DNA of 64,000 nucleotides from Perlucidibaca sp. (GTDB taxonomy: Bacteria; Pseudomonadota; Gammaproteobacteria; Pseudomonadales; Moraxellaceae), in NCBI GenBank assembly GCA_023265995.1, contig JAHFSA010000002.1:433628-497627 (forward strand), written 5' to 3'. The notes beneath the pieces are model-generated. The model did not search any database. It saw only the letters and a list, made by a program, of their open reading frames with translations, and was not told where the DNA came from. Shown in pieces: positions 17,690 through 28,475 of the stretch (its first letter is position 1; every line of letters starts with the position of its first letter). Both the position numbers and the translations under genes were made by a program.

Positions 17690-17832
17690 TTTTGCTCTCC
17701 AATTATCCCAGGCACCCATGAATGCCGATTGATTTTGGCCGCGAGGAGTCAGTCACAAGCCCTGCAATAGCAGAAGAATGGGACGCTCCATCGCCCTTTT
17801 TGACACATCCCGCAAACCAAGTGTTGGCAGCC

Positions 17833-19059
17833 TCAGGCTGCCGTGGCATCCAGATCAAATGCCGTATGCAAAGCACGCACGGCCAGCTCGAGATACTTTT
17901 CTTCCACCACTACCGAAATCTTGATTTCCGACGTCGAGATCATCTGGATGTTGATGTTCTCCTTGGCCAGGGTGGCGAACATCTTGCTCGCCACACCGGC
18001 ATGCGAACGCATGCCGACACCCACCAGGGACACCTTGCAGATCTTGTCGTCCGACACCAGCTCGCGCGCGCCGACATCCTTGGCAACCAGTTCGAGCACT
18101 GCCTGCGCCTTCTTCGCATCGCCACGGGCGACCGTGAAGGTGAAATCGGTGGAGCCGTCGGCCGAAACGTTCTGCACGATCATGTCGACTTCAATGTTGG
18201 CATCGCCGATCGGGCTCAGGATACGCGAAGCAACGCCCGGGGTATCCGGCACGCCACGCACCGTCAGCTTGGCCTCGTCGCGGTTGAAGGCAATCCCGGA
18301 GATGACCGGCTTTTCCATATCGTCCTCTGCATCAACAGTAATCAGGGTGCCGTTGCCCTCTCCGAAGCTGGAGAGCACACGCAGCGGCACATTGTATTTT
18401 CCGGCAAATTCGACCGAGCGAATCTGCAGAACCTTGGAGCCCAGCGAAGCCATCTCGAGCATTTCCTCGAAGGTGATGGTCTCCATGCGACGGGCCTGCG
18501 GAACCACACGCGGATCGGTCGTGTAAACGCCGTCCACGTCGGTGTAGATCTGGCATTCGTCAGCCTTGAGGGCTGCCGCCAGCGCCACGCCGGTGGTATC
18601 GGAACCGCCACGACCAAGAGTTGTGATATTGCCTTCGTCATCAACGCCCTGGAAGCCTGCCACGATGACAACTTTACGCTGATTCAGGTCGGCACGCATG
18701 CGAACGTCATCGATGGCCTCGATGCGGGCCTTGGTGAACGCGCTGTCAGTGCGGATGGCGACCTGGGTTCCGGTATACGACTTCGCGGCCACGCCGATCT
18801 TCATCAACGCCATTGCCAGCAGGGCAATGGTCACCTGCTCGCCGGTGGAAACCATGACATCCAGCTCGCGCGGATCCGGGTCCGGCGTGATGGCCTTGGC
18901 CAGGCCGAGCAGGCGATTGGTCTCGCCACTCATGGCGGAAACCACGACGACAATGTCGTGGCCCTGGTCATGCCAGCGCTTGACGCGCTCGGCCACTGCC
19001 TGGATGCGCTCGGGCGAACCCACCGAAGTACCACCGTACTTTTGAACAATCAGTGCCAT
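17833..19059 (-). CDS. lysC: Aspartate kinase
   Basis: This 408-residue monofunctional aspartokinase starts [14 protein letters not shown] (kinase signature) and has two ACT domains in its C-terminal third (~265-408), expected to bind lysine and/or threonine for feedback inhibition. It phosphorylates aspartate in the first step toward lysine, methionine and threonine. The later homoserine and threonine genes hom and thrC are also in this window. It lies between alaS and csrA on the same strand; only 63 bp separate it from alaS, so no room exists for a lysine riboswitch. A small perfect hairpin (GGCAGCC/GGCTGCC) overlaps its 3' end. Confidence 0.97.
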   Translation of the reverse strand: MALIVQKYGGTSVGSPERIQAVAERVKRWHDQGHDIVVVVSAMSGETNRLLGLAKAITPDPDPRELDVMVSTGEQVTIALLAMALMKIGVAAKSYTGTQVAIRTDSAFTKARIEAIDDVRMRADLNQRKVVIVAGFQGVDDEGNITTLGRGGSDTTGVALAAALKADECQIYTDVDGVYTTDPRVVPQARRMETITFEEMLEMASLGSKVLQIRSVEFAGKYNVPLRVLSSFGEGNGTLITVDAEDDMEKPVISGIAFNRDEAKLTVRGVPDTPGVASRILSPIGDANIEVDMIVQNVSADGSTDFTFTVARGDAKKAQAVLELVAKDVGARELVSDDKICKVSLVGVGMRSHAGVASKMFATLAKENINIQMISTSEIKISVVVEEKYLELAVRALHTAFDLDATAA

Positions 19060-19122
19060 GTTTCTGTCCGTTTTTCTGTCGGCTCGTCACGAGCCTGTGC
19101 ATAGTTCCTGCCAGCGCCAGCC

Positions 19123-21753
19123 TCAGGCCAGACGCTCGCTGACAAATCCGTTCACCGAGGCCAGAGCCTGCGGCAATGCGGCGACATCGCTGCCACCCGC
19201 CATGGCCATGTCCGGGCGACCACCGCCCTTGCCGCCGACCTGCTGGGCGACAAAGCTGACCAGCTCGCCGGCCTTGACCTTGCCGACCAGGTCCGGGCTG
19301 ACGCCCGCCACCAGGCTGACCTTGCCGTCAGCCACGCTGGACAGCAACACGATCGCCGAGCCCAGCTTGTTGCGCAGCTGATCGACGGTATCGCGCAGGG
19401 CCTTGGCATCGACGCCGTCGAGCTTGGCCGCCAGCACCTGGGCGCCACCGATGGTCACGGCCTGGCTGGCCAGATCGGCACCGGCCGATGCCGCCAGCTT
19501 GAGCTTGAGACGATCCAGCTCCTTCTCCAGGTCACGCTGGCGATCAAGCAGCTGACGCACCTTGCCCGACACCGAATCACGATTGCCCTTGACCGACTCG
19601 GCGATCTCGGCCAGCGCCTGTTCGCCCTCGTTCAGCCAGGCCAGGGCACCTTCGCCGGTACGCGCCTCGATGCGACGGACACCAGCCGCGACACCGCCTT
19701 CCGAGGTGATGCGCAGCAGGCCGATATCGCCGGTGCGGGCGACATGGGTGCCGCCGCAGAGCTCGACCGAGAAACCGTCATTGCCCATGCTGAGCACGCG
19801 CACGACATCGCCATACTTCTCGCCGAACAGCGCCATGGCGCCCTTGGCGCGCGCCGTGTCGATGTCGGTGACATCGGTCTGCACCGTCGTGTTGGCGAGA
19901 ACCTGGCCATTCACACGGGCCTCGATGCGGCGCAGGGCTTCGGCCGGAATGGCTTCCGGATGCGAGAAGTCGAAGCGCAGGTAGTCGGCACAGACCAGCG
20001 AGCCCTTCTGCTGCACATGGGTGCCGAGAATCTCGCGCAGGGCGGCATGCAGCAGATGGGTGGCGGAGTGATTGCGGGCCGTGGCGGCGCGCAGATCGGC
20101 ACGCACCTCGGCGCTGACACTGTCGCCAACCCTGAGGCTGCCGGCGGTGATCACGGCCTGGTGCAGATGATGGGCGCCAGCCTTGGTGGTATCGCGCACT
20201 TCGACCGTGCCGGCCGTCGCGCGGAGGTAGCCGGTGTCGCCAGCCTGACCACCGGACTCGCCGTAGAACGGCGTCTGATCGAGGATGACAGCGACCTGCT
20301 CGCCATCATGGGCGGCATCGACAGACTGGCCGTCGCGATAGATCGCGCGCACGACAGCTGCCGCCGCGGTGACGTCATAACCGAGGAAACGGGTTTCGCC
20401 GTCGAGCTTGATCAAGCTGTTGTAGTCGAGATCAAAGCGCGAGCTGGCACGGGCGCGCTCGCGCTGGGCGTTCATGGCGGCTTCAAAGCCGTCGTGATCC
20501 AGCGTCAGGCCGCGCTCGCGGGCGATGTCGCCGGTGAGGTCGACCGGAAAGCCGTAGGTATCGTAGAGGCGGAACACGGTCTCGCCCGGAATCACCGTGC
20601 CCTGCAGGCCGGCCAGATCCTGGTCGAGAATGCGCAGACCCTGATCCAGGGTACGCGCGAACTGCTCTTCTTCCTGCTGCAGCACGCGCGCGATCTGGGC
20701 CTGCTGTGCGACCAGCTCGGGATAGGCGACGCCCATTTCGGCAACCAGTGCCGGCACGACCTTGTAGAAGAAGCTGCCGGTGGCGCCGAGCTTGTTGCCG
20801 TGACGGCAGGCGCGACGAATGATGCGGCGCAGCACATAGCCACGACCTTCGTTGGACGGCACCACGCCGTCGGCGACCAGGAAGGAGCAGGAACGGATGT
20901 GGTCGGCGACGACCTTGAGCGAGGCCTGACCTTCGTTGGCGCAGCCAATGGCCTCGGCGGCCGACTTCAGCAGCGCCTGGAAGAGGTCGATCTCGTAGTT
21001 GGCGTGGACATGCTGCATGACCGCCGAGATGCGCTCCAGACCCATGCCGGTGTCGACGCTGGGGGCCGGCAGCGGATGCAGGACGCCATCCGCCGTGCGG
21101 TTGAACTGCATGAAGACGTTGTTCCAGATCTCGATGAAGCGATCGCCATCCTCGTCCGGGGAACCCGGCGGGCCACCAGCGATGTCGGCGCCGTGGTCGT
21201 AGAAGATCTCGGTGCAGGGACCGCAGGGGCCGGTGTCGCCCATGGCCCAGAAGTTGTCCGAGGCATAGGGCGCGCCCTTGTTGTCGCCGATGCGGATGAT
21301 GCGCTCGGCCGGCACGCCGATCTCGTTCTGCCAGATGCCGAAGGCCTCGTCATCGCTGGCGTAGACCGTGACCGTGAGCTTGTCCCTGGGGATGTTCAGC
21401 CACTGCGGCGAGGTCAGGAACTCCCAGGCGTAGTTGATGGCATCGCGCTTGAAATAATCGCCGAAGCTGAAGTTGCCCAGCATTTCGAAGAAGGTATGGT
21501 GGCGCGCGGTATAGCCGACATTTTCAAGATCGTTGTGCTTGCCACCGGCGCGCACACACTTCTGCGAGGAAGCGGCACGGGTATAGGCGCGCTTGTCGAG
21601 ACCGAGGAAGCAGTCCTTGAACTGGTTCATGCCGGCGTTGGTGAACAGCAGCGTCGGATCGTCCGCGGGCACCAGGGAGCTGGAGGCGACACGGGTGTGC
21701 CCCTTCTGCTCGAAGAAACGAAGAAAGGCTTCGCGGATTTCAGCGCTTTTCAT
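19123..21753 (-). CDS. alaS: Alanyl-tRNA synthetase
   Basis: This 876-residue class II synthetase starts [20 protein letters not shown]. It contains the catalytic core, the editing domain with zinc-binding [11 protein letters not shown] and [13 protein letters not shown], and the C-terminal coiled-coil and C-Ala domain ending with the glycine-rich [15 protein letters not shown]. It charges tRNA-Ala and clears mischarged Ser/Gly. The start at 21753 agrees with the family N-terminus; an in-frame upstream ATG (21813) adds a non-conserved extension. A TATAAT-like box on the minus strand (21824-21829) may be its promoter. Confidence 0.97.
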   Translation of the reverse strand: MKSAEIREAFLRFFEQKGHTRVASSSLVPADDPTLLFTNAGMNQFKDCFLGLDKRAYTRAASSQKCVRAGGKHNDLENVGYTARHHTFFEMLGNFSFGDYFKRDAINYAWEFLTSPQWLNIPRDKLTVTVYASDDEAFGIWQNEIGVPAERIIRIGDNKGAPYASDNFWAMGDTGPCGPCTEIFYDHGADIAGGPPGSPDEDGDRFIEIWNNVFMQFNRTADGVLHPLPAPSVDTGMGLERISAVMQHVHANYEIDLFQALLKSAAEAIGCANEGQASLKVVADHIRSCSFLVADGVVPSNEGRGYVLRRIIRRACRHGNKLGATGSFFYKVVPALVAEMGVAYPELVAQQAQIARVLQQEEEQFARTLDQGLRILDQDLAGLQGTVIPGETVFRLYDTYGFPVDLTGDIARERGLTLDHDGFEAAMNAQRERARASSRFDLDYNSLIKLDGETRFLGYDVTAAAAVVRAIYRDGQSVDAAHDGEQVAVILDQTPFYGESGGQAGDTGYLRATAGTVEVRDTTKAGAHHLHQAVITAGSLRVGDSVSAEVRADLRAATARNHSATHLLHAALREILGTHVQQKGSLVCADYLRFDFSHPEAIPAEALRRIEARVNGQVLANTTVQTDVTDIDTARAKGAMALFGEKYGDVVRVLSMGNDGFSVELCGGTHVARTGDIGLLRITSEGGVAAGVRRIEARTGEGALAWLNEGEQALAEIAESVKGNRDSVSGKVRQLLDRQRDLEKELDRLKLKLAASAGADLASQAVTIGGAQVLAAKLDGVDAKALRDTVDQLRNKLGSAIVLLSSVADGKVSLVAGVSPDLVGKVKAGELVSFVAQQVGGKGGGRPDMAMAGGSDVAALPQALASVNGFVSERLA

Positions 21754-21884
21754 GAACAACTCCGACCTGTCGGCACCCCTGTCCATGCAGGGAACCGGGC
21801 GCATCTGATGCAAAAGACCGGAGATTATAGCGACAGATAGGAATGGTTAGCAGTACTTCTTCCGGGAATTCAAGTGCCTGCCGA

Positions 21885-22418
21885 CTAGTCGTCGGCGACA
21901 TGACCCGAAGCCAGAGCCTGGATGGCAGCCAGCGCCTGACCCAATGAAAAACCACGGTATTGCAGAAAGCGGACCTGACGAGCCTTGTCTCTGGCTTCGC
22001 TCGACAGCGGCTCGCCGAAACGGCGCAACAGCAACTGACGCGCCTGCTCCACCCAGTCGACGCTTTCCGTCTGTTCCGCCAGCGCCGGATGGTCTGGCGC
22101 GATGCCACGCTGCTGCAGAGTCTGACGAATCATGCGCTGACCACGGCCACGCTGCAGCTGGCCGCGCACCAGGGACTCGGCGAAGCGATCATCATTTTGC
22201 AGACCAAGTTCGGCGAGTCTCGCCAAAGTTGACTCGATCAGTGCTTCATCTGCATCGATCTGGCGCAACCTGGCTTCAAGCTCGGCGCGACTGTGCTCGC
22301 GCCGGGCCTGCCAGGCCAGCACCCGGCTCCAGAGCTGCTCGGCGGTGAGGGGCTCGACAACCGCCCCCTCCTCGCCGTCAGCGGACTTAGAAGCCCGCTT
22401 CTTCGTATACACCTTCAT
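21885..22418 (-). CDS. recX: Regulatory protein RecX
   Basis: This 177-residue RecX protein has three tandem three-helix repeats (e.g. [55 protein letters not shown]). It binds RecA filaments and limits their growth. The only credible start is the ATG at 22418, inside the last 32 bp of recA in another frame, with GGAAG as ribosome site. The overlap implies translational coupling to recA. Confidence 0.93.
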   Translation of the reverse strand: MKVYTKKRASKSADGEEGAVVEPLTAEQLWSRVLAWQARREHSRAELEARLRQIDADEALIESTLARLAELGLQNDDRFAESLVRGQLQRGRGQRMIRQTLQQRGIAPDHPALAEQTESVDWVEQARQLLLRRFGEPLSSEARDKARQVRFLQYRGFSLGQALAAIQALASGHVADD

Positions 22419-23433
22419 CAGCGTCTTCCGGCAGCGGACCGACCGGACCGATCAGCTGGTCGCGGATCTGGCTTTCGATGGTTTTCGACACGTCCGGGTT
22501 TTCCAGCAGGAACTTGCAGGCATTGCCCTTGCCCTGACCGACCTTGCTGCCCTGATAGGCATACCAGGCACCCGACTTGTCGACCAGACCGAGTTTGACG
22601 CCCAGATCAATGATCTCGCCCTGGCGATTGATGCCCTGGCCGTAGAGGATCTGGAACTCGGCTTCCTTGAACGGCGGAGCCACCTTGTTCTTGACGACCT
22701 TGACGCGAGTCTCGGAGCCGACCACTTCCTCGCCTTCCTTGACCGCGCCGATGCGACGGATGTCCAGACGCACGGAGGCATAGAACTTGAGGGCATTGCC
22801 GCCCGTGGTGGTTTCCGGATTGCCGAACATGACGCCGATCTTCATGCGGATCTGGTTGATGAAGATGACCAGGCAGTTGGAGCGATTGATGTTGCCGGTG
22901 ATCTTGCGCAGGGCCTGCGACATGAGACGCGCCTGCAGACCGACATGCATGTCGCCCATTTCACCTTCGATTTCGGCACGCGGAGTCAGCGCCGCCACCG
23001 AGTCGACCACGATGATGTCCACCGAGTTGGAGCGCACCAGCATGTCGGTGATTTCCAGCGCCTGCTCACCGGTATCCGGCTGCGACACCAGCAGATCGTC
23101 GACATTGACGCCGAGCTTGGCGGCATAGTTGGGATCGAGCGCGTGTTCGGCGTCGACGAAGGCTGCCGTGCCGCCGGCGCGCTGGCAGGCTGCGATCACC
23201 TGCAGGGTCAGCGTGGTCTTGCCGGAGGATTCCGGACCGTAGATTTCCACGATGCGGCCCTTGGGCAGGCCACCAATGCCGAGTGCGATGTCGAGGCCGA
23301 GCGAGCCGGTCGAAATGGCAGGAATGACGCCCTTGGCCGGCTGATCGCCCAGGCGCATGACCGAGCCCTTGCCGAACTGCTTTTCGATCTGCGCAAGCGC
23401 AGCATTCAGGGCCTTTTGCTTGTTTTCGTTCAT
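22387..23433 (-). CDS. recA: Recombinase RecA
   Basis: This 348-residue RecA has the conserved N-terminus ([18 protein letters not shown]), Walker [10 protein letters not shown], the L1/L2 DNA-binding loops around [14 protein letters not shown] and [12 protein letters not shown], and an acidic C-terminal tail. It catalyses strand exchange and LexA self-cleavage. A perfect LexA box lies 62-78 bp upstream, so SOS induction is expected. It forms an operon with recX. Confidence 0.98.
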   Translation of the reverse strand: MNENKQKALNAALAQIEKQFGKGSVMRLGDQPAKGVIPAISTGSLGLDIALGIGGLPKGRIVEIYGPESSGKTTLTLQVIAACQRAGGTAAFVDAEHALDPNYAAKLGVNVDDLLVSQPDTGEQALEITDMLVRSNSVDIIVVDSVAALTPRAEIEGEMGDMHVGLQARLMSQALRKITGNINRSNCLVIFINQIRMKIGVMFGNPETTTGGNALKFYASVRLDIRRIGAVKEGEEVVGSETRVKVVKNKVAPPFKEAEFQILYGQGINRQGEIIDLGVKLGLVDKSGAWYAYQGSKVGQGKGNACKFLLENPDVSKTIESQIRDQLIGPVGPLPEDADEGVYEEAGF

Positions 23434-23481
23434 CGGCGCTTCCTCGCGGCAGGGTGTGCGGACTGGTGTCCGGAAAAAGGC

Positions 23482-23502
23482 AGGACAGCAACTAGCTGTC
23501 CT
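23482..23502 (-). terminator. Hairpin with T-run in the pncC-recA intergenic region
   Basis: On the minus strand AGGACAGC and GCTGTCCT form a perfect 8-bp stem with a 5-nt loop, followed three bases later by TTTTT. It can terminate pncC transcripts. It shares bases 23496-23502 with the LexA box, so promoter, operator and terminator are compressed together. Confidence 0.6.
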
Positions 23503-23511
23503 TTCGTACAG
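23496..23511. promoter_or_regulatory. LexA (SOS) box of recA
   Basis: CTGT-N8-ACAG (CTGTCCTTTCGTACAG) is a perfect match to the gammaproteobacterial LexA consensus core, 63 bp upstream of the recA start codon. Confidence 0.9.
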
Positions 23512-23513
23512 TA

Positions 23514-24062
23514 TTATGGCACAGGGGTTTCGGCTTCGCCAGCGCCCACCCGGGAAAAAAGTCCGGACAGGGCGTGATGCACGGTCCGCTCCCTGACCTC
23601 GGCGCGATCACCGGGAAAAACCACCGACTCCGCTTCGACACCGGCGGGGCCGGCCCAGGCGAACCAGACCAGTCCCACCGGCTTTTCCGCAGAGCCGCCA
23701 TCGGGCCCGGCAATGCCGCTGACCGCCACCGCCCAGTCAGCTCCGGCTCGTTCGCGGGCGCCTGCGGCCATGGCGCGCACCACCGGCTCGCTGACCGCAC
23801 CATGGCGTTTCAGCGTGAAGCTGCCGACACCCAGCTGCGACGTCTTGGCCGCGTTGCTGTAGGTCACCCAGCCCTGACCGAACCAGCGCGAGCTGCCGGC
23901 AATGCGGGTGATGGCCTCGGCAATGCCGCCGGCCGTGCAGGACTCCGCCGTGGTCACCTGGCGCCCACCAGCCAGCAGCGCGGCGCCCAGTCCGGCCGCC
24001 AATCGGGTGATTTCAGACTGCATGGTCACGGACTCGCCATGCGGGTTTGTAGAGGGGGACAT
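23514..24062 (-). CDS. pncC: Nicotinamide-nucleotide amidohydrolase PncC (CinA C-terminal family)
   Basis: This 182-residue stand-alone CinA C-terminal domain has [33 protein letters not shown] and GLVWFAW. It deamidates NMN to nicotinate mononucleotide, recycling NAD breakdown products. The start at 24062 has an excellent ribosome site (GGAGG, spacing 4). Its place just upstream of recA is the usual gammaproteobacterial arrangement. The next gene on the other side starts divergently at 24200, leaving a 137-bp shared promoter region. Confidence 0.93.
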   Translation of the reverse strand: MSPSTNPHGESVTMQSEITRLAAGLGAALLAGGRQVTTAESCTAGGIAEAITRIAGSSRWFGQGWVTYSNAAKTSQLGVGSFTLKRHGAVSEPVVRAMAAGARERAGADWAVAVSGIAGPDGGSAEKPVGLVWFAWAGPAGVEAESVVFPGDRAEVRERTVHHALSGLFSRVGAGEAETPVP

Positions 24063-24199
24063 GAGTCCTCCAAAGACAGTATGCTCCGACCCGGAGTGTA
24101 GTCGGCCAACCTCTCCCTGCGTAGGCCGTCGACACATAAAAGAAGGCATCGCCCGCGCCCCTCCGACACCGGCGCGAGCCCCCGACGGCAGGCGGCATC

Positions 24200-25372
24200 A
24201 TGCTCAACTTCAGTTATCGCAATCCGGTCAAGGTCGTCTTCGGTACCGGCAGCATTGCCGGGCTCGGCAAGGAAGTTCCGGCCGGCAGCCGTGTCCTGAT
24301 CACCTATGGCGGTGGCAGCATCAGGACCACCGGCACGCTGGACGAGGTCAAGGCCGCGCTCTCCGGCCAGACCGTCTTCGAGTTCGGCGGCATCGAGCCC
24401 AACCCCAGTTTCGAGACCATGATGCGCGCCCTCGACGTGGTGCGCGCCGAGAACATCGACTTCATTCTCGCCGTTGGCGGCGGCTCGGTCATGGATGGCA
24501 GCAAGTTCCTTGCCGCTGCCGCCTGCCACGACGGCGATGCCATGGACATCCTCAGGACCCGCGGCCGCTGCGTGAAGCAGGCGCTGCCGCTGGGCGTGGT
24601 GGTGACGCTCGCCGCCACCGGCTCGGAAACCAACAATGGCGGCGTGCTGACGCATCTCGCCACGCATGCCAAGACCGCCTTCAGCAGCCCCCTGATGTTC
24701 CCGCGCTTCGCCATCATGGACCCGGCCAAGACGCTGACCCTGCCCGTGCGCCAGGTCAGCAATGGTGTCGTCGACGCCTTTGTTCATGTCGTCGAGCAGT
24801 ACCTGACCTATCCGGTCAACGGCAAGATCCAGGATCGCTTCGCCGAGGGCATCCTGCTCACCCTCATAGAGGAAGGCCCGAAGGCGCTCAGCCAGCCCGA
24901 CGATGTCGATGTCCGCGCCAACCTCATGTGGGCCGCCAGCCAGGCGCTCAACGGTCTCATCGGCGCCGGCGTGCCGCAGGACTGGGCCACGCACATGCTC
25001 GGTCACGAGCTCACCGCCGCGCACGGCCTCGATCACGCCCAGACCCTGGCCATCGTGCTGCCGGCCATGCTCGAGGAGCGCCGCGAGGCCAAGCGCGACA
25101 AGCTGCTGCAATATGCCGAGCGTGTCTGGGGCATCGGCCCGACCGGTGACGGCGCTGACGACGACAGCCGCATCAGCGCCGCCATCATGAAGACACGCGA
25201 CTTCTTCGAGCGCATGCAGGTGCCGACACGACTCTCGGCCTACGGCATAGGCGCCGAAGCCATCGATCATCTGGTCAGCCAGCTCGAGGCGCACGGCATG
25301 GTCAAGCTCGGCGAACGCCAGGCGGTCACGCCGGATATCTCGCGCCGCGTCTACGAGGCCTGCCTGCAATGA
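24200..25372 (+). CDS. Iron-containing alcohol dehydrogenase (YqhD-like)
   Basis: This 390-residue group III (iron-dependent) alcohol dehydrogenase has the nucleotide-binding stretch VGGGSVMDGSKF and metal ligands in the C-terminal half (DAFVHVVEQY, GHELTAAHGLDHAQ). The N-terminus MLNFSYRNPVKVVFGTGSI and the GGIEPNP motif point to the YqhD/BdhA subgroup, which reduces short-chain aldehydes with NADPH. It is first in a plus-strand run of six genes and overlaps the next by 4 bp (ATGA). Substrate unknown; butanal, succinate semialdehyde or glycolaldehyde are possible from the context. Confidence 0.88.
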   Translation: MLNFSYRNPVKVVFGTGSIAGLGKEVPAGSRVLITYGGGSIRTTGTLDEVKAALSGQTVFEFGGIEPNPSFETMMRALDVVRAENIDFILAVGGGSVMDGSKFLAAAACHDGDAMDILRTRGRCVKQALPLGVVVTLAATGSETNNGGVLTHLATHAKTAFSSPLMFPRFAIMDPAKTLTLPVRQVSNGVVDAFVHVVEQYLTYPVNGKIQDRFAEGILLTLIEEGPKALSQPDDVDVRANLMWAASQALNGLIGAGVPQDWATHMLGHELTAAHGLDHAQTLAIVLPAMLEERREAKRDKLLQYAERVWGIGPTGDGADDDSRISAAIMKTRDFFERMQVPTRLSAYGIGAEAIDHLVSQLEAHGMVKLGERQAVTPDISRRVYEACLQ

Positions 25373-26520
25373 CCGGCTTCGTCTTCGAGACCGCGCCGCG
25401 CATCGTCTGTGCCCGTGGCGCCGCCAGCCAGCTCGGCGAACTCGCGGCCGGGCTGGGCGCGCATCACGTCTTTGTCGTCACCGACCGCTTCCTGCTCGAC
25501 AGCGGCCTGCTCGCCGGCGCCATTGCCGGACTCGAGTCAGCCGGCCTGCGCCACACCCTGTTCAGCGATGTCCTCGCCGACCCGCCCGAAGCCAGCGTCG
25601 AGGCGGCCGTGGCGGCCGCTGTCAGCGCCGGCGCCGATGCCGTCATCGGTTTCGGCGGCGGCAGCTCCATGGATACCGCCAAGCTGGTCGCACTGCTCGC
25701 GCGCACGCCGCAGGCCCTGCCTGACATCTATGGCGTCGGCCTCGCCAGGGGCCCGCGCCTGCCGCTGATCCAGGTGCCGACCACGGCCGGCACCGGCTCC
25801 GAGGTCACACCCATTTCCATCCTGACCACGCCGACGGATGAAAAGAAGGGTGTGGTGTCGAGCTGCCTGTACCCGGACATCGCCGTGCTCGACAGCGAGC
25901 TGACCCTGGGCCTGCCGCCGCACATCACCGCCATGACCGGAATCGATGCCATGGTGCATGCCATCGAGGCCTACACCAGCCGGCACAAGAAGAACCCGCT
26001 GTCCGACGCCCTCGCGCTGCAGGCGCTGAAGGCGCTGCACGACAACATCCGCCTGGTGCTGGCCGACGGTCGCGATGCCGTTGCCCGCGAAGCCATGCTG
26101 ATGGGCTCGCTGTTCGCCGGCATGGCCTTCGCCAATGCGCCGGTGGCCGCCGTGCACGCCCTCGCCTATCCGCTCGGCGGCCACTACCACCTGCCGCACG
26201 GCCTGACCAATGCGCTCGTGCTGGCACCGGTGCTGGCCTTCAACCGGCCGGCCGCGGCACGCCAGTATGCCGAGCTCGAACGCCACCTCCATGCCGGCGC
26301 CAGCCAGGATGACGATGTCGCCTCGCAGGCCTTCATCGCACGCATGAAGGGCCTGGTCGCCGAGATGCCCTTCGCGCGCAGCCTGCGTGAGCACGGCGTG
26401 CCCGAAAGCGATCTCGACATGCTCGCGCGCGACGCCATGGCGGTGCAGCGCCTGCTGATCAACAACCCGCGCGAGGTCAGCCACGGCGACGCGCTGGCCA
26501 TCTACCGTTCCGTCTACTGA
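25369..26520 (+). CDS. Second iron-containing alcohol dehydrogenase
   Basis: This 383-residue protein of the same superfamily belongs to a different subgroup. Its motifs are VIGFGGGSSMDTAK, VPTTAGTGSEVTPISI (the Fe-ADH signature region), GIDAMVHAIEAYTS and LAYPLGGHYHLPHGLTNA with metal-binding histidines. It resembles 4-hydroxybutyrate or 1,3-propanediol/lactaldehyde-type dehydrogenases. It is translationally coupled to the YqhD-like gene (4-bp overlap) and followed 13 bp later by a thioesterase. The nearby succinate-semialdehyde dehydrogenase favours 4-hydroxybutyrate as a substrate; this is inference. Confidence 0.87.
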   Translation: MTGFVFETAPRIVCARGAASQLGELAAGLGAHHVFVVTDRFLLDSGLLAGAIAGLESAGLRHTLFSDVLADPPEASVEAAVAAAVSAGADAVIGFGGGSSMDTAKLVALLARTPQALPDIYGVGLARGPRLPLIQVPTTAGTGSEVTPISILTTPTDEKKGVVSSCLYPDIAVLDSELTLGLPPHITAMTGIDAMVHAIEAYTSRHKKNPLSDALALQALKALHDNIRLVLADGRDAVAREAMLMGSLFAGMAFANAPVAAVHALAYPLGGHYHLPHGLTNALVLAPVLAFNRPAAARQYAELERHLHAGASQDDDVASQAFIARMKGLVAEMPFARSLREHGVPESDLDMLARDAMAVQRLLINNPREVSHGDALAIYRSVY

Positions 26521-26533
26521 TCCGGATCCGAGC

Positions 26534-26965
26534 ATGTCACTGAAAGAACAGACACGCGGCGACTTCAAGCATTTCCTGGCCATCCCCACGCGCTGGATGG
26601 ACAACGACATCTACGGTCACGTCAACAACGTCAATTACTACAGCTACTTCGACACCGCGGTGAACCGCTATCTGATCGATGCCGGCGTGCTCGACATCCA
26701 TGCCGGTACCACCGTCGGCTTCGTGGTCGAGACCCAGTGCCAGTACTTCGCACCCATCGCCTTTCCCGACACCGTGCATGCCGGCATCCGTGTCGCCCAG
26801 CTCGGCAGCCGCAGCGTGCGCTACGAGGTCGGCCTGTTCCGCAACGAAGACACGCAGATCGCCGCCGCCGGCCATTTCGTGCATGTCTATGTCGACCGTG
26901 CCAGCGGCAAGTCCGTGGCCATCCCGGATGCCACCCGCGCCGCCCTTGCCTGCCTGCAGCCCTGA
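26534..26965 (+). CDS. Acyl-CoA thioesterase, 4HBT (YbgC-like) fold
   Basis: This 143-residue hot-dog-fold protein has the active-site stretch RWMDNDIYGHVNNVNYYSYFDT, in which the aspartate and histidine surround of 4-hydroxybenzoyl-CoA thioesterases is recognisable. It should hydrolyse a short or branched acyl-CoA. It lies in the alcohol/aldehyde dehydrogenase run, 13 bp after one gene and 11 bp before the next, so it is probably part of the same operon. The acyl-CoA is unknown. Confidence 0.85.
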   Translation: MSLKEQTRGDFKHFLAIPTRWMDNDIYGHVNNVNYYSYFDTAVNRYLIDAGVLDIHAGTTVGFVVETQCQYFAPIAFPDTVHAGIRVAQLGSRSVRYEVGLFRNEDTQIAAAGHFVHVYVDRASGKSVAIPDATRAALACLQP

Positions 26966-26976
26966 GAGACACCGCC

Positions 26977-28437
26977 ATGCCAGCCCACAACCCGCTGCTG
27001 CGCCAGCAGGCCTTCATCAACGGCGAATGGCGCGACGCCCTTGATGGCGCCCGTCATGCCATCCGCAATCCGGCCACCGGCGAGGTGATCGCCGAGGTGC
27101 CGGACATGGGTGGCGAGGAAACCCGTGCCGCCATCGCCGCCGCCGAAGCCGCGCTGCCGGCCTGGCGCGCGCTCGCCGCCAAGGAGCGCTCGCGCCTGCT
27201 GCGGCGCTGGCATGACCTGGTGCTGGCGCATCAGGAAGACCTGGCCCGGCTGATGACCTGCGAGCAGGGCAAGCCGCTGGCCGAGGCGCGCGGCGAAGTG
27301 GCCTACGGCGCCTCGTTCATCGAGTGGTTCGCAGAGGAAGGCAAGCGCGTCTACGGCGAAACCATTCCGGCGCCGACCGGCGACAGGCGCATCGTCGTGC
27401 TGCAGCAGCCGGTAGGCGTCACCGCCGCCATCACGCCCTGGAACTTTCCGGTCGCCATGATCACGCGCAAGGTCGCGCCCGCCCTCGCCGCCGGCTGCAC
27501 TTCGGTGGTCAAGCCGGCGGAGGCGACACCGCTGTGCGCGCTGGCGCTGGCGGCACTGGCGCAGGAAGCAGGCATTCCGGCCGGCGTGCTCAACATCATC
27601 ACCACATCGCGCCCGGCTGCCGTTGGCGACGAGCTGACCAGCAATCCGGCTGTGCGCAAGCTCTCCTTCACCGGCTCCACCGCCGTCGGCAAGCGCCTGA
27701 TGGCGGCCTGCGCCGGCACCGTCAAGCGCCTGTCGCTGGAGCTTGGCGGCAATGCGCCCTTCATCGTGCTCGATGACGCCGACCTCGATGCCGCCGTCGC
27801 CGGCGCGCTCGCCTCGAAGTATCGCAACGCCGGCCAGACCTGTGTCTGCGCCAACCGCTTCCTGGTCCACGAGCGTGTCTACGATGCCTTCGCCGACAAG
27901 CTCGCCAGCGCTGTCGCCGCATTCAAGGTCGGCAACGGACTCGACGACGGCACCCAGATCGGCCCGCTGATCAATGCCGCCGCCGTTGCCAAGGTCGAAC
28001 GCCTGGTCGAGGCCACGCTCGCCGCCGGCGCGCACTGCCGCATCGGCGGCAGCCGTCACGCCCTCGGCGGTGGCTACTACGCGCCGACCGTGCTCACCGA
28101 GGTCGGCAACGACATGCCCATCGCGGTCGAGGAAAGCTTCGGGCCGGTGGCACCGCTGATCCGCATCCGCGACGACGACGAGGCCGTGCGTCTCGCCAAC
28201 GCCGTGCCGGCCGGCCTCGCCGCCTATCTTTACGGGCGCGACCTGAAACGCGTGTGGTCGATCGCCGAACGCCTGGAATACGGCATGGTCGGCATCAATG
28301 AAGGCATCATTTCCAACGAGATGGCGCCATTCGGCGGCATGAAGGAGTCCGGCTTCGGGCGCGAAGGCTCCCGCCACGGCATCGCCGAATATCTGGAACT
28401 GCAGTATCTGTGTCTGGGAGGCATGCCGGCGCGGTGA
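26977..28437 (+). CDS. gabD: NAD(P)-dependent succinate-semialdehyde dehydrogenase (GabD-like)
   Basis: This 486-residue aldehyde dehydrogenase has the general base in LELGGNAPFIVLDDADLD and the nucleophilic cysteine in NAGQTCVCANR. Further ALDH signatures are FTGSTAVGKRLM, PWNFPVAMI and the C-terminal EGIISNEMAPFGGMKESGFGREGS. The overall pattern and length match GabD, which oxidises succinate semialdehyde to succinate. The start MPAHNPLLRQQAFINGEW at 26977 is 11 bp after the thioesterase; an upstream open frame inside the thioesterase gene is not coding. Together with the two alcohol dehydrogenases it suggests 4-hydroxybutyrate or related semialdehyde metabolism. Confidence 0.88.
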   Translation: MPAHNPLLRQQAFINGEWRDALDGARHAIRNPATGEVIAEVPDMGGEETRAAIAAAEAALPAWRALAAKERSRLLRRWHDLVLAHQEDLARLMTCEQGKPLAEARGEVAYGASFIEWFAEEGKRVYGETIPAPTGDRRIVVLQQPVGVTAAITPWNFPVAMITRKVAPALAAGCTSVVKPAEATPLCALALAALAQEAGIPAGVLNIITTSRPAAVGDELTSNPAVRKLSFTGSTAVGKRLMAACAGTVKRLSLELGGNAPFIVLDDADLDAAVAGALASKYRNAGQTCVCANRFLVHERVYDAFADKLASAVAAFKVGNGLDDGTQIGPLINAAAVAKVERLVEATLAAGAHCRIGGSRHALGGGYYAPTVLTEVGNDMPIAVEESFGPVAPLIRIRDDDEAVRLANAVPAGLAAYLYGRDLKRVWSIAERLEYGMVGINEGIISNEMAPFGGMKESGFGREGSRHGIAEYLELQYLCLGGMPAR

Positions 28438-28475
28438 TATACAGAAGGTATCGCTCCTCTCTTGCCGGGGACCGC

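Noticed and set aside
19060..19122. Lysine riboswitch before lysC
   Set aside because: Only 63 bp separate lysC from alaS, far too short for the ~170-nt aptamer.
19744..21840. 698-codon plus-strand frame opposite alaS
   Set aside because: Antisense shadow of a certain gene; high GC leaves long open complementary frames.
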